DNA of 64,000 nt from DATKXU01 sp035528905 (GTDB lineage: Bacteria > Armatimonadota > UBA5829 > DTJY01): contig DATKXU010000012.1 in the NCBI GenBank assembly GCA_035528905.1, forward strand, positions 12,539 through 76,538, written 5' to 3'. A program made the position numbers and the translations under genes. Positions within the stretch are counted from its first letter, which is position 1. Each line of letters starts with the position of its first letter. The notes beneath the pieces were generated by a model. It was not told the DNA's origin and did no database searches. It saw nothing but the letters and a program-made list of their open reading frames with translations. Shown one piece after another: positions 7,708 through 15,656 of the stretch.

Positions 7708-8621
7708 ACGTAAACAAACCTGCCGGGCCGACTTCTCACGACGTGGTTGCCCGGATCCGGCGAACTGTCCGCCCCAGTCGGGTCGGCCATGCAGGCGCGC
7801 TCGACCCGATTGCCACTGGTGTCCTTCTGATCTGTCTCAACAACGCTACAAGGATCGTCGAATACCTCATGGATTGGCCGAAGTCCTACCGCGCGATGGC
7901 CGTGCTGGGGGTCGAGACGGATACCGAGGACGCAGCCGGCTCCATTTTGCGGGAATCCGACTGCTCGCATATCAGCAGAGAGGATGTAGAAGCCGTCCTG
8001 CCTCCATTCATTGGCGAGATCATGCAAATTCCCCCAATGGTCTCGGCGGTGCACCATAAGGGGCGTCGTTTGTACGAGCTCGCTCGCGCCGGCGAAGTGG
8101 TCGAAAGGGCCCCGCGGCCCGTCGAGATATTCTCGCTCCGTCTGAGCGACTTCGAGCCGGGTCCTAGGGCGAAGGCGCTACTCGAAGTGGACTGCTCCCG
8201 CGGCACATATGTCCGGACGCTCTGCGCAGATATCGGAAGGGCATTGGATTGCGGCGCGCATATGTCGTCGCTCGTCCGTACTGCGGTAGGCCGGTTCCGG
8301 CTGGAGGACGCGGTCTCCATCGAGGCCGTCGAGGAGAAGGCCGCCTCAGAGCGGTTGAGCGACATCCTGCACCCGATTGACGAGGTCCTTGCCGACTTTA
8401 TATCAGTTGGCGTTTCTGATGCGGACACCAGGCTTGTCGCAAACGGGGCGCCGCTCGCGTCGGGCAGGATTAGCTTGCCCGATGGCGAACCCCCGGCACT
8501 CGGCGCTCTACTCAGAATCCACGGACCGGATGACCGGCTGCTCGCAATCGGCAGGTTGTGTAGCCTGGCGACCGGTGAAGTCGTCCTGAAACCCGACAAG
8601 GTTTTTGCGGAGTGCGCCTAG
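7692..8621 (+). CDS. truB: tRNA pseudouridine-55 synthase
   Basis: TruB makes pseudouridine 55 in the T-loop of nearly all tRNAs. The 309-residue protein starts MDGVLNVNKPAGPTSHDVV, as expected, and carries GHAGALDPIATGVLL with the catalytic Asp. Later motifs include SAVHHKGRRLYELAR and GTYVRTLCADIG, and the C-terminus has a PUA-like region. The ATG at 7692 lies within the nrnA 3' end. A frame extension back to 7632 exists, but its codons (CGAPAVRCGRPRCRC) look non-coding. Confidence 0.95.
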   Translation: MDGVLNVNKPAGPTSHDVVARIRRTVRPSRVGHAGALDPIATGVLLICLNNATRIVEYLMDWPKSYRAMAVLGVETDTEDAAGSILRESDCSHISREDVEAVLPPFIGEIMQIPPMVSAVHHKGRRLYELARAGEVVERAPRPVEIFSLRLSDFEPGPRAKALLEVDCSRGTYVRTLCADIGRALDCGAHMSSLVRTAVGRFRLEDAVSIEAVEEKAASERLSDILHPIDEVLADFISVGVSDADTRLVANGAPLASGRISLPDGEPPALGALLRIHGPDDRLLAIGRLCSLATGEVVLKPDKVFAECA

Positions 8622-8636
8622 GTAGGGGTCGGAGAA

Positions 8637-9557
8637 TTGGAAACCTTTCGCAGACTGGAAGATCTGAAGCTCGGCGGCCCATCCGTGGTCGCAGTGGGCG
8701 TCTTTGATGGCGTGCATGTGGGGCATCAAGCGATAATGCGCATTGTGAAGGCCGACGCCGCTGAGCTCGGCGCCCGATCGGCTGTTGTCACCTTCGATCG
8801 CGACCCGGAGGAGTTGGTGAGTCCGCGAAGGCCCGTTGCATATCTCACGACACTGCGCCAGAAGGTGGATTTGATCGCGGAGCAGGGCATGGACCTGGCT
8901 GTCGTGCTGCCACTGGGGAGATGGCTCATAGACATGCCTGCGCAGCAGTTTGTTTCGAGCATCCTCCATGAGAGACTTGGCGCCGTTCAGATAGTGGTCG
9001 GAGCCAACTTTGCCTTCGGTAAGGGGCGTGCCGGGAGCGTGGGTCTTCTCCGGGAGATGGGCCCCGACCTCGGCTTCGAAGTCGTTGAGGTCTCGCCGAT
9101 TAAGGTTGACGGACTCCTGGTGAGCAGCACGTCTATTCGCACGTTGCTGGCAGACGGCAACGTCGAGAAAGCGAACGTGCTGCTGGGACACCCCTTCGCT
9201 CTGGAGGGTAGGGTTGTCGCCGGTGAGGGAATCGGACGGTCTATAGGCTACCCGACGGCGAATATCGAGCCGGTTGCGGAGGAAGTAGTCCCGGGCAGGG
9301 GCGTCTATGCAGTGTCGGTAAACGTCGGCGGCGCGACATGGACTGGCGTTGCGAATATCGGCATCCGGCCCACGATAGGAACCCGTGGGACCAGCATCGA
9401 GGCCTACATCATCGGCTTCTCGGGTGACCTATACGGCCAGGAGTTAGCGATGGTGTTTCACCACCGTCTCAGGGATGAGGTGCAGTTTCCTGACGTAGAA
9501 GCGTTGAAACTTCAAGTAGCTCATGATATCGAGCGAGCGTCGCGCCTGGTCGTATGA
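8637..9557 (+). CDS. ribF: bifunctional riboflavin kinase / FAD synthetase
   Basis: RibF phosphorylates riboflavin to FMN and adenylates it to FAD. The N-terminal nucleotidyltransferase has GVFDGVHVGHQ (about residues 21-31) and SSTSIR; the C-terminal kinase domain has GEGIGRSIGYPTANIEP and ends with the usual RDEVQFPDVEALKLQ segment. Length (306) is typical. The start is a TTG, preceded by AGGGG eight bases upstream; no better in-frame start exists. It is the last gene of the infB series before a new promoter for rpsO. Confidence 0.95.
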   Translation: METFRRLEDLKLGGPSVVAVGVFDGVHVGHQAIMRIVKADAAELGARSAVVTFDRDPEELVSPRRPVAYLTTLRQKVDLIAEQGMDLAVVLPLGRWLIDMPAQQFVSSILHERLGAVQIVVGANFAFGKGRAGSVGLLREMGPDLGFEVVEVSPIKVDGLLVSSTSIRTLLADGNVEKANVLLGHPFALEGRVVAGEGIGRSIGYPTANIEPVAEEVVPGRGVYAVSVNVGGATWTGVANIGIRPTIGTRGTSIEAYIIGFSGDLYGQELAMVFHHRLRDEVQFPDVEALKLQVAHDIERASRLVV

Positions 9558-9575
9558 ACGCCCGGCGACCAGCAT

Positions 9576-9604
9576 TTGACACCTGTTTGCCATTGTGGTA
9601 TACT
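9576..9604 (+). promoter_or_regulatory. strong promoter for rpsO-pnp
   Basis: TTGACA (9576-9581), 17-base spacer, TATACT (9599-9604). It starts only 18 bases after ribF and leaves a leader of about 250 bases before rpsO. Confidence 0.75.
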
Positions 9605-9669
9605 GCAGCGAGTCAAACCCGGGCCATGCCGGCTGCGCTCGCGGCGGGCGGGTTGCGGTAGACCAAAGC

Positions 9670-9778
9670 CTGTAGACCGATTGCCGAGTTCCAGGTTTCA
9701 AGTTCCGAGTTTCAAGTTAGGCCGAGCGGATCAACCTGGAACTTGAAACCTGGAACCTGGAACCTTTACAGTCTACAG
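9670..9778. repeat. nested inverted repeat in the rpsO leader
   Basis: CTGTAGAC (9670-9677) pairs with GTCTACAG (9771-9778). Inside it, the 18 bases 9689-9706 (core GGTTTCAAGTTCC) pair perfectly with 9738-9755. The core words recur in tandem (TTTCAAGTT, CCTGGAACCTGGAACC). The whole would form a long hairpin in the rpsO transcript, or mark a copy of an intergenic repeat. Confidence 0.8.
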
Positions 9779-9861
9779 CCTTCAGTCTATTGCCTCCCTT
9801 CCGTCTCCACGAGCCGACAGCCTGCATGATGCCTGTTGCGACTAGGAGGATTCACTTCCAA

Positions 9862-10131
9862 ATGACTTTGCAGAAAGGCGATAAGACCTCCATCATCGGC
9901 GAGTACAAGATGCACGAGGGTGACACCGGATCGGCTGACGTGCAGATCGCGCTGTTGACTGCCAGAATCAACCAGCTAACAGAGCATCTGAAGCAGCACA
10001 AGAAGGATCACCACTCGAGGCGCGGCCTCCTTATGATGGTCGGCCAGCGGCGCAGGCTGCTGAACTACCTCACTACGAAGGATATCGAGAGGTACCGCTC
10101 TCTCGTTAACCGTCTTGGCTTGAGGAGATAG
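9862..10131 (+). CDS. rpsO: 30S ribosomal protein S15
   Basis: S15 binds the central domain of 16S rRNA and contacts 23S rRNA in an intersubunit bridge. The 89-residue protein has the full family pattern: TGSADVQIALLTARINQLTEHLKQHKKDHHSRRGLL split over helices 2-3, and LNYLTTKDIERYRSLVNRLGLRR at the end. AGGAGGA precedes the ATG. The frame is open for 24 codons upstream without family similarity, so the internal ATG is the real start. pnp follows after 18 bases, the classical rpsO-pnp pair. Confidence 0.97.
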   Translation: MTLQKGDKTSIIGEYKMHEGDTGSADVQIALLTARINQLTEHLKQHKKDHHSRRGLLMMVGQRRRLLNYLTTKDIERYRSLVNRLGLRR

Positions 10132-10149
10132 GAGAAAACTGAAAAACAC

Positions 10150-12309
10150 ATGATACAACAGGTTGAGTTGGACCTAGATGGCCGTACTCTGCGCATAGAA
10201 ACAGGCAGAGTGGGCAGGCAGGCCGATGGAGCAGTGTTAGTCTCAATGGGTGATACCGTGGTTCTGGCCGCGGCTACCATGAGCCATGAGCGGAGGGAGG
10301 GAATAGACTTCTTCCCGCTGGTCTGCGATTACGAAGAACGCAAGTATGCTGTTGGCAAAATCCCCGGCGGTTTTGTGAAACGCGGAGGCAGACCCTCCGA
10401 GAGAGCGATACTCGTCTCCAGGCTGATTGACAGACCTCTCCGCCCGCTGTTTCCCCAAGGAATGCGGAATGAAGTCCAAGTCATCGCCATCCCTCTATCA
10501 CTCGAGCTCGCTAATCCATCCGACGTGCTCGCGATGATCGCCGCTTCAGCCGCACTGAGCATCTCACGCATTCCTTTCGACGGCCCAATCGGGGCCGTGC
10601 GAGTCGCCAGAGTTGACGGCAGATTCGTCATAAACCCGTCTTGGGAGGAAGCGGAGTCTTCAGAGCTCAATCTCGTGATGGCCGGCGCTGACGACCGCAT
10701 TATGATGGTGGATATAGAGTCTCGAGAGGTGGATGAGTCCATTGTCCTTGAGGCGGTCAGCTATGGCCATCAGTACGTGAAGCGGCTGATAGAGATTCAG
10801 AACGAGCTGGTTCGCAAAGCCGGCCAACCAAAGACCCAAGTGGAGTTCCATTCTGTGTCCGAGGAGTTTGTGCAGACGATTCGCGCGCGGGCCGGCGAGG
10901 ACATACTGAACGCCGTTCAGCAGGTCGAAAAGGCGGAGCGTAAGACCGGCATCGCGGAGATCGTTGACAGCCTGGCTGCCGACTTCCCGGAGCAGGAAGT
11001 TGAGGTCGCTGAGGCCGTAGAACAGATTTGCAAGCAAGAGGTCAGGAAGCTGATCCTCGAAAAGGGGGTTCGAGCCGACGGCAGAATGCCGGACGAGATT
11101 CGCGAGCTTTCCAGCGCGGTCGGGATGCTCCCCAGGGTGCACGGCTCCGGCCTCTTCACCAGGGGACAGACCCAGGTTCTCACGGCGGTAACACTGGGTT
11201 CTATCGAGGACGCGCAGATCGTGGACAATCTGGAACAAGATGGCGTCAAGCGGTATATGCATTTCTACAACTTCACGCCGTTCAGCGTGGGCGAGACACG
11301 TCCGCTCCGAGGTCCCGGAAGGCGTGAGGTCGGCCACGGCGTTCTTGCCGAGAAGGCTCTGGCGCAGGTCATCCCTTCTCAGGATGAATTCCCTTATGCT
11401 ATCCTGCTGACCTCCGAGGTTCTGGAATCGAATGGTTCGACCTCGATGGCCAGCGTTTGCTCAAGCAGTCTTGCCCTCATGGACGCCGGTGTCGGTATCA
11501 AGGCTCCGGTCGCCGGCGTTGCGATGGGCCTGATGTCCGACGGCGACAAGCATATCGTGCTGAGCGACATCCGGGATATGGAGGACTTCTACGGCGACAT
11601 GGACTTCAAGATCGCGGGCACGTCGGACGGGATCACTGCAGGCCAATTGGATACCAAGATAAAGGGGATTCCGGTGGCGGTCTTGGGGGACGCCCTGGCG
11701 AAGGCGAAATCGGCGCGCCTGCATATCCTCAGCAATATGCTCGAGGCCATTTCCGAGCCGCGGCCCGAGCTGTCGCCTTACGCTCCGAGGGTGCTCATCA
11801 TCGTGATTCATCCCGATAAGATCGGCGATGTCATCGGCCCCGGCGGCAAGGTGATTAAGAAGCTCGAGGCCGAAACCGGAGCGAACATAAGCATCGAGCA
11901 GGATGGCCGCGTCTTCATCACCGCCGTTGATAAAGAGGCTGGCGAGCGCGCGCTCAAGATGGTGGACGACATAACCCGCGACATCGGGGTTGGTGAAACC
12001 TATGTGGGCCGTGTCACAAAGACGACGGCCTTCGGAGCGTTTGTGGAGATCCTGCCCGGAAGAGAGGGCCTGGTCCATATATCTCAGCTTGCTCCCAGGC
12101 GAGTGGAACGGGTCGAGGACGTGGTCCGCGTAGGCGACGAGATCGTCGTTAAGGTGAACGAGATCACCCCGCAGGGCAAGATCGGTCTGACCCGGAAGGG
12201 AGTCACGCAGCCCGGCGAGGAGGCGGCCGCTGGTCCGGAACGCGAGCGAGAGCGGCATGCGCCTACGGAAACGGGTGTTGTGCAAGCAAGGTTCAGACCC
12301 AAGCACTAA
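10150..12309 (+). CDS. pnp: polyribonucleotide nucleotidyltransferase (PNPase)
   Basis: PNPase degrades RNA 3'-5' using phosphate and can also add tails. The 719 residues show the first RNase PH domain (~1-210), an all-helical linker, the second RNase PH domain with the catalytic area (RGQTQVLTAVTLGS; FMDxxVGIK-type CSSSLALMDAGV), the KH domain (VIGPGGKVIKKLEAETGANI, ~555-615) and S1 domain (GETYVGRVTKTTAFGAFVE, ~620-690), then a short Glu/Arg-rich tail. The ATG follows AGGAG with longer than usual spacing. It is complete and of normal length. Confidence 0.97.
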   Translation: MIQQVELDLDGRTLRIETGRVGRQADGAVLVSMGDTVVLAAATMSHERREGIDFFPLVCDYEERKYAVGKIPGGFVKRGGRPSERAILVSRLIDRPLRPLFPQGMRNEVQVIAIPLSLELANPSDVLAMIAASAALSISRIPFDGPIGAVRVARVDGRFVINPSWEEAESSELNLVMAGADDRIMMVDIESREVDESIVLEAVSYGHQYVKRLIEIQNELVRKAGQPKTQVEFHSVSEEFVQTIRARAGEDILNAVQQVEKAERKTGIAEIVDSLAADFPEQEVEVAEAVEQICKQEVRKLILEKGVRADGRMPDEIRELSSAVGMLPRVHGSGLFTRGQTQVLTAVTLGSIEDAQIVDNLEQDGVKRYMHFYNFTPFSVGETRPLRGPGRREVGHGVLAEKALAQVIPSQDEFPYAILLTSEVLESNGSTSMASVCSSSLALMDAGVGIKAPVAGVAMGLMSDGDKHIVLSDIRDMEDFYGDMDFKIAGTSDGITAGQLDTKIKGIPVAVLGDALAKAKSARLHILSNMLEAISEPRPELSPYAPRVLIIVIHPDKIGDVIGPGGKVIKKLEAETGANISIEQDGRVFITAVDKEAGERALKMVDDITRDIGVGETYVGRVTKTTAFGAFVEILPGREGLVHISQLAPRRVERVEDVVRVGDEIVVKVNEITPQGKIGLTRKGVTQPGEEAAAGPERERERHAPTETGVVQARFRPKH

Positions 12310-12409
12310 TTCCTAGTACAGACCTTGGATCGCGGCCGGCCGGAGCGACGGTGCTCATCAGCGCTTGTTTCGGCCGGCGCGTGCATCTTGGCGTGCTTAT
12401 TCTGGATAG

Positions 12410-13657
12410 GTGATGGTGAGAAAAGACGTTCTTCCTAATGGTGTACGCGTATTAACGGAAACCGTGCCGCACATCGAGTCAGTATCGGTCGGTATCTGGG
12501 TGACGTCCGGCGCCCGCGCTGAGAGCGCTTCCCGAAGGGGCATCTCCCACTTCATTGAGCATATGCTCTTCAAAGGCACCGAAACCCGAACCGCCAAGCA
12601 GATCGCGGACGAGTTTGACTTCATCGGTGGCCAGCTCAATGCCTTCAGCGAAAAGGAGTATACTTGTTACTTTGCCAGAGTTCTTGCGGAGCATCTGCCC
12701 TGTGCCGTGGACGTGCTGACAGATATGTTGTTGAACTCGACTCTCGCGCCTCACGAAATCGAATTGGAGAAGAACGTTGTGTTGGAGGAGATCAAGAGGC
12801 ACGAGGATACGCCGGATGAACTCGTCCACGATCTGTTCGCCGAGACTGCTTGGGGCGGTCATCCGCTGGGGCATGCGGTTCTTGGAAATCGTGAGTCTGT
12901 CGAAAAGCTCACCAGGGACGGCCTGGTAGAGTTCATGCTCACCAAGTATACGCCGGATGGCGTCGTTGTCGCGGCGGCGGGCAATCTTGTCCACGAGGAG
13001 CTTGTGGACAAGATATCCTCGCTTTTCGGCGGCATGAAGGGCAAGAAGGCGGATCCGTCGCGCACCGCCCCATCGTTTTCCGGTAAGTCGGTGCTGGCTG
13101 ACAAGGACACCGAGCAGGTGCACTTTTGCATCGGCGCACCGGGTTTTTCGCAGCTCGATCCCGAGAAGTATACGCTGGTTGTTATTGACGCCACTCTCGG
13201 CGGTGGCATGAGCTCCAGGCTGTTCCAGAAGATCCGGGAAGAGCGCGGCCTGGTCTACGCAATAGGCTCCTATTCGCCCGCGTATCGCGAAGGCGGGCTG
13301 TTCGCAGTTTACGGTGGCACAAGCCTCAAGAATGTCGAGGAAGTCCTCCGTCTGATCAGGTCTGAGTTTAGTAACGTCCTGACTGGTAATATTACTGCCG
13401 AAGAGTTAACCAGGGCAAAAAACCAAATCCGCGGCGCGCTCGTTCTGGCCCAGGAAAGCATGAGCAGCCGCATGATTCGCATGGCCAAGTCGGAACTCTA
13501 CTTTGGCAGGCCTGTTCCGCTGGAGGAAGTAATTGACGCTGTATTGAAAGTTACACATGACGATATCGCGCAGGTAGCGTCGCAGATTTTCGGCGAGTCA
13601 GCCTTTGCAGTCGCCGCCGTTGGTCCGTTCAAGGATCAGGAGGTTGTGATAAGCTGA
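12410..13657 (+). CDS. M16 family zinc peptidase
   Basis: A 415-residue processing-peptidase-like protein. The inverted zinc site HFIEH (H47, E50, H51) and a distal Glu near 127 in VVLEEIKRHED are intact, followed by the DELVHD region; the second half has the substrate-chamber motif GGGMSSRLFQKIREERGLVYAI. The family is often found after pnp (PqqL/YmxG-like); its substrate here is not known. Start choice is open among GTG 12410, ATG 12413 and GTG 12416, with only AGG before them. dapB starts within its stop codon, so the two are coupled. Confidence 0.9.
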   Translation: MMVRKDVLPNGVRVLTETVPHIESVSVGIWVTSGARAESASRRGISHFIEHMLFKGTETRTAKQIADEFDFIGGQLNAFSEKEYTCYFARVLAEHLPCAVDVLTDMLLNSTLAPHEIELEKNVVLEEIKRHEDTPDELVHDLFAETAWGGHPLGHAVLGNRESVEKLTRDGLVEFMLTKYTPDGVVVAAAGNLVHEELVDKISSLFGGMKGKKADPSRTAPSFSGKSVLADKDTEQVHFCIGAPGFSQLDPEKYTLVVIDATLGGGMSSRLFQKIREERGLVYAIGSYSPAYREGGLFAVYGGTSLKNVEEVLRLIRSEFSNVLTGNITAEELTRAKNQIRGALVLAQESMSSRMIRMAKSELYFGRPVPLEEVIDAVLKVTHDDIAQVASQIFGESAFAVAAVGPFKDQEVVIS

Positions 13658-14448
13658 TGGATGAGGCCATACGCGTTGTGGTTTCAGGTGCCGGTGGGCG
13701 CATGGGCCGAGAAGTGGTGAACGCCGTTCTGGAGGCCGGACCGGAGCTTGCCCTCGTAGGTGCAGCCGATCCGGCGTTTGCAGGTAACTCCATCTCCGAG
13801 GCGTTGGGCGCGGATAGCCCTGTTATCATCGAGAGAAGCCTCGAGTGCGTGCTCGAAAGCACGCCGGCGGATGTCGTGGTGGTATTCAGCGTCCCAGCTG
13901 CGGCTATGGGCGATATACGAGCGGCCATGAAAGCGAAGGCAGTGCCCGTCGTCGGCACGACCGGTATCACCGCGGAGAATCTCCAAGAGGTCGGGGCCCT
14001 GGCCGCTGGGCACGGCGTGGGAGCGATCATCGCGCCCAACTTTGCCATGGGCGCCGTCCTGATGATGAAGCTCGCCGGGGAGGTCGCGAAGTACCTGCCC
14101 GCCGTGGAGATCATTGAGCTGCACCACGACAAGAAGCTCGATGCACCCTCCGGCACGGCCGTCAAGACCGCCGAGATGATCGCGTCAGCGCGACAGGGTA
14201 TCTGCGGGGCCGCACCTGGCGATGCGTCTGCAGCCAGGGGAGGCGATTTTCACGGCGTGCGGATACACAGCGTTCGGCTTCCAGGGCTGGTGGCCCACCA
14301 GGAGGTCATTTTCGGCGGGCTGGGACAGACGCTCACCATCAGGCACGATTCATACGACCGGAAGTCTTTCATGCCCGGTGTCCTTCTCGCGATCAGAAAG
14401 GCCCGTGGCCTCACGGACGTGATCTACGGGCTGGAGAATATCATCTAG
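13657..14448 (+). CDS. dapB: 4-hydroxy-tetrahydrodipicolinate reductase
   Basis: DapB reduces the dihydrodipicolinate precursor with NAD(P)H in the lysine/meso-diaminopimelate pathway. The 263 residues start with a Rossmann motif GAGGRMGREV, and have VGTTGIT, PNFAMGAVLM and the catalytic/substrate segment ELHHDKKLDAPSGTA; the C-terminus has HDSYDRKSFMPGV. AGGAGG precedes the ATG, which overlaps the M16 stop as TGATG. asd follows; dapA is not in the window. Confidence 0.96.
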   Translation: MDEAIRVVVSGAGGRMGREVVNAVLEAGPELALVGAADPAFAGNSISEALGADSPVIIERSLECVLESTPADVVVVFSVPAAAMGDIRAAMKAKAVPVVGTTGITAENLQEVGALAAGHGVGAIIAPNFAMGAVLMMKLAGEVAKYLPAVEIIELHHDKKLDAPSGTAVKTAEMIASARQGICGAAPGDASAARGGDFHGVRIHSVRLPGLVAHQEVIFGGLGQTLTIRHDSYDRKSFMPGVLLAIRKARGLTDVIYGLENII

Positions 14449-14467
14449 TTGTCTTCAATCCCGTTAG

Positions 14468-14487
14468 CCTGACGCTTCAACGTCAGG
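14468..14487. repeat. small hairpin between dapB and asd
   Basis: CCTGACG (14468-14474) and CGTCAGG (14481-14487) form a 7-base stem with a 6-base loop. No T-tract follows, so it is not an obvious terminator; it lies just before the asd ribosome site. Confidence 0.5.
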
Positions 14488-14505
14488 TGGTCTGAGGTGG
14501 CCGCC

Positions 14506-15546
14506 ATGGAGCGCTGCAACGTTGCGGTAGTGGGAGCAGGCGCGGTAGGCGAGGAAATGCTGAATGTTCTTGCCCAACGCGACTTCCCGATCCGCGAATT
14601 GAAGGTTCTGGCGAGATCTGCCAGAGAAATAGTCGTCGGCGGCAGAAGCTACGATGTGCGCCAGACCGTCCCTGAGGAATTCGATGGCGTGGACATCATG
14701 CTCTTCGCCGGGACGGAAGGCGCAAGCAAGCTGTTCGCATGGGAAGCGGCCGGTCGTGGCGCTGTGGTCATTGACAACTCTTCCACCTATCGCATGGACC
14801 CGCGTGTTCCCCTGGTCGTTCCGGAGTGCAATCCGGACGATGTGAGCTGGCACCAGGGAGTGATAGCGAACCCGAACTGCTCTACGATCCAGATGGTCGT
14901 TGCGCTGAAGCCGCTTTACGACCGGTCCAGAATCAGCCGAATAGTCGTGAGCACCTACCAGGCGGTCTCCGGAACCGGCCGTGACGCCATCAAGGAGCTG
15001 GAAGACCAGTCAGATTTGATCATGCGCGGCGAAGACGTGAAGGCCGGGCCGGTTTACCCTTATCAGATCGGGTTTAACCTTTTTCCGCACATCGGCACCT
15101 TCAGGGAGGACGGTTACACGGCCGAAGAATGGAAGATGGTCGAGGAGACCCACAAGATTCTCGGCGACGAAGGGATCAAAATAGTGCCGACGACGGTGCG
15201 CGTGCCGGTTTTCATCTCTCACTCCGAGTCTGTCTACATCGAGACGGAGAAGAAGATCAGCGCGGACGAGGCTAGGGAGCTTCTCGCGAAGGCCCCCGGA
15301 GTAGTTGTCGTGGACGATCCCGATCCTAGGGAAGGCGACGGATGCCGCCGGACTTATCCGATGCCCATAGATGCGTCCGGGCGCGACGAGGTCTTCGTGG
15401 GGCGAATCCGCGGGGATCCGTTTGTCCCCACGGGCTTGAGTATGTGGATCGTCTCGGACAACCTGCGGAAGGGCGCTGCGCTCAACGCCGTGCAGATCGC
15501 CGAGCTGCTCGTCTCGAGAGGCATGCTTAAGGGCCGGAAGTCCTAG
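14506..15546 (+). CDS. asd: aspartate-semialdehyde dehydrogenase
   Basis: Asd reduces aspartyl phosphate to aspartate semialdehyde, the branch point for lysine/DAP, threonine and methionine. The N-terminal NADP-binding motif is VAVVGAGAVGEEML; the active-site Cys is C125 in NPNCST, with SGTGRDAIKEL after it and the catalytic HisxxR-type region VPVFISHSESV. The ATG at 14506 has GAGGTGG at good spacing; a GTG three codons upstream overlaps that site. Length 346 is normal. With dapB it forms a DAP/lysine pair. Confidence 0.95.
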   Translation: MERCNVAVVGAGAVGEEMLNVLAQRDFPIRELKVLARSAREIVVGGRSYDVRQTVPEEFDGVDIMLFAGTEGASKLFAWEAAGRGAVVIDNSSTYRMDPRVPLVVPECNPDDVSWHQGVIANPNCSTIQMVVALKPLYDRSRISRIVVSTYQAVSGTGRDAIKELEDQSDLIMRGEDVKAGPVYPYQIGFNLFPHIGTFREDGYTAEEWKMVEETHKILGDEGIKIVPTTVRVPVFISHSESVYIETEKKISADEARELLAKAPGVVVVDDPDPREGDGCRRTYPMPIDASGRDEVFVGRIRGDPFVPTGLSMWIVSDNLRKGAALNAVQIAELLVSRGMLKGRKS

Positions 15547-15586
15547 CGCCCCAGGCGACGGGGAGTAATGCAGAACGTCGAACTTC

Positions 15587-15656
15587 TCCCGCCTCTGGCG
15601 GGATCCCGTCCGTAGGCGGGACAACGCCCGGCATCCAGAATCCAGAATCACGCATC
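15587..15656. repeat. dispersed CCCGCC/GGCGGG repeat plus ATCC/ATCACGC words before rnj
   Basis: Bases 15587-15621 are 33/35 identical to 39273-39307. They contain two back-to-back short stems (CCCGCC TCT GGCGGG, then CCCGTC/GGCGGG). The words CATCCAGAATCCAGAATCACGCATC then run directly into the start codon of the next gene, leaving no room for a Shine-Dalgarno. Confidence 0.8.
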
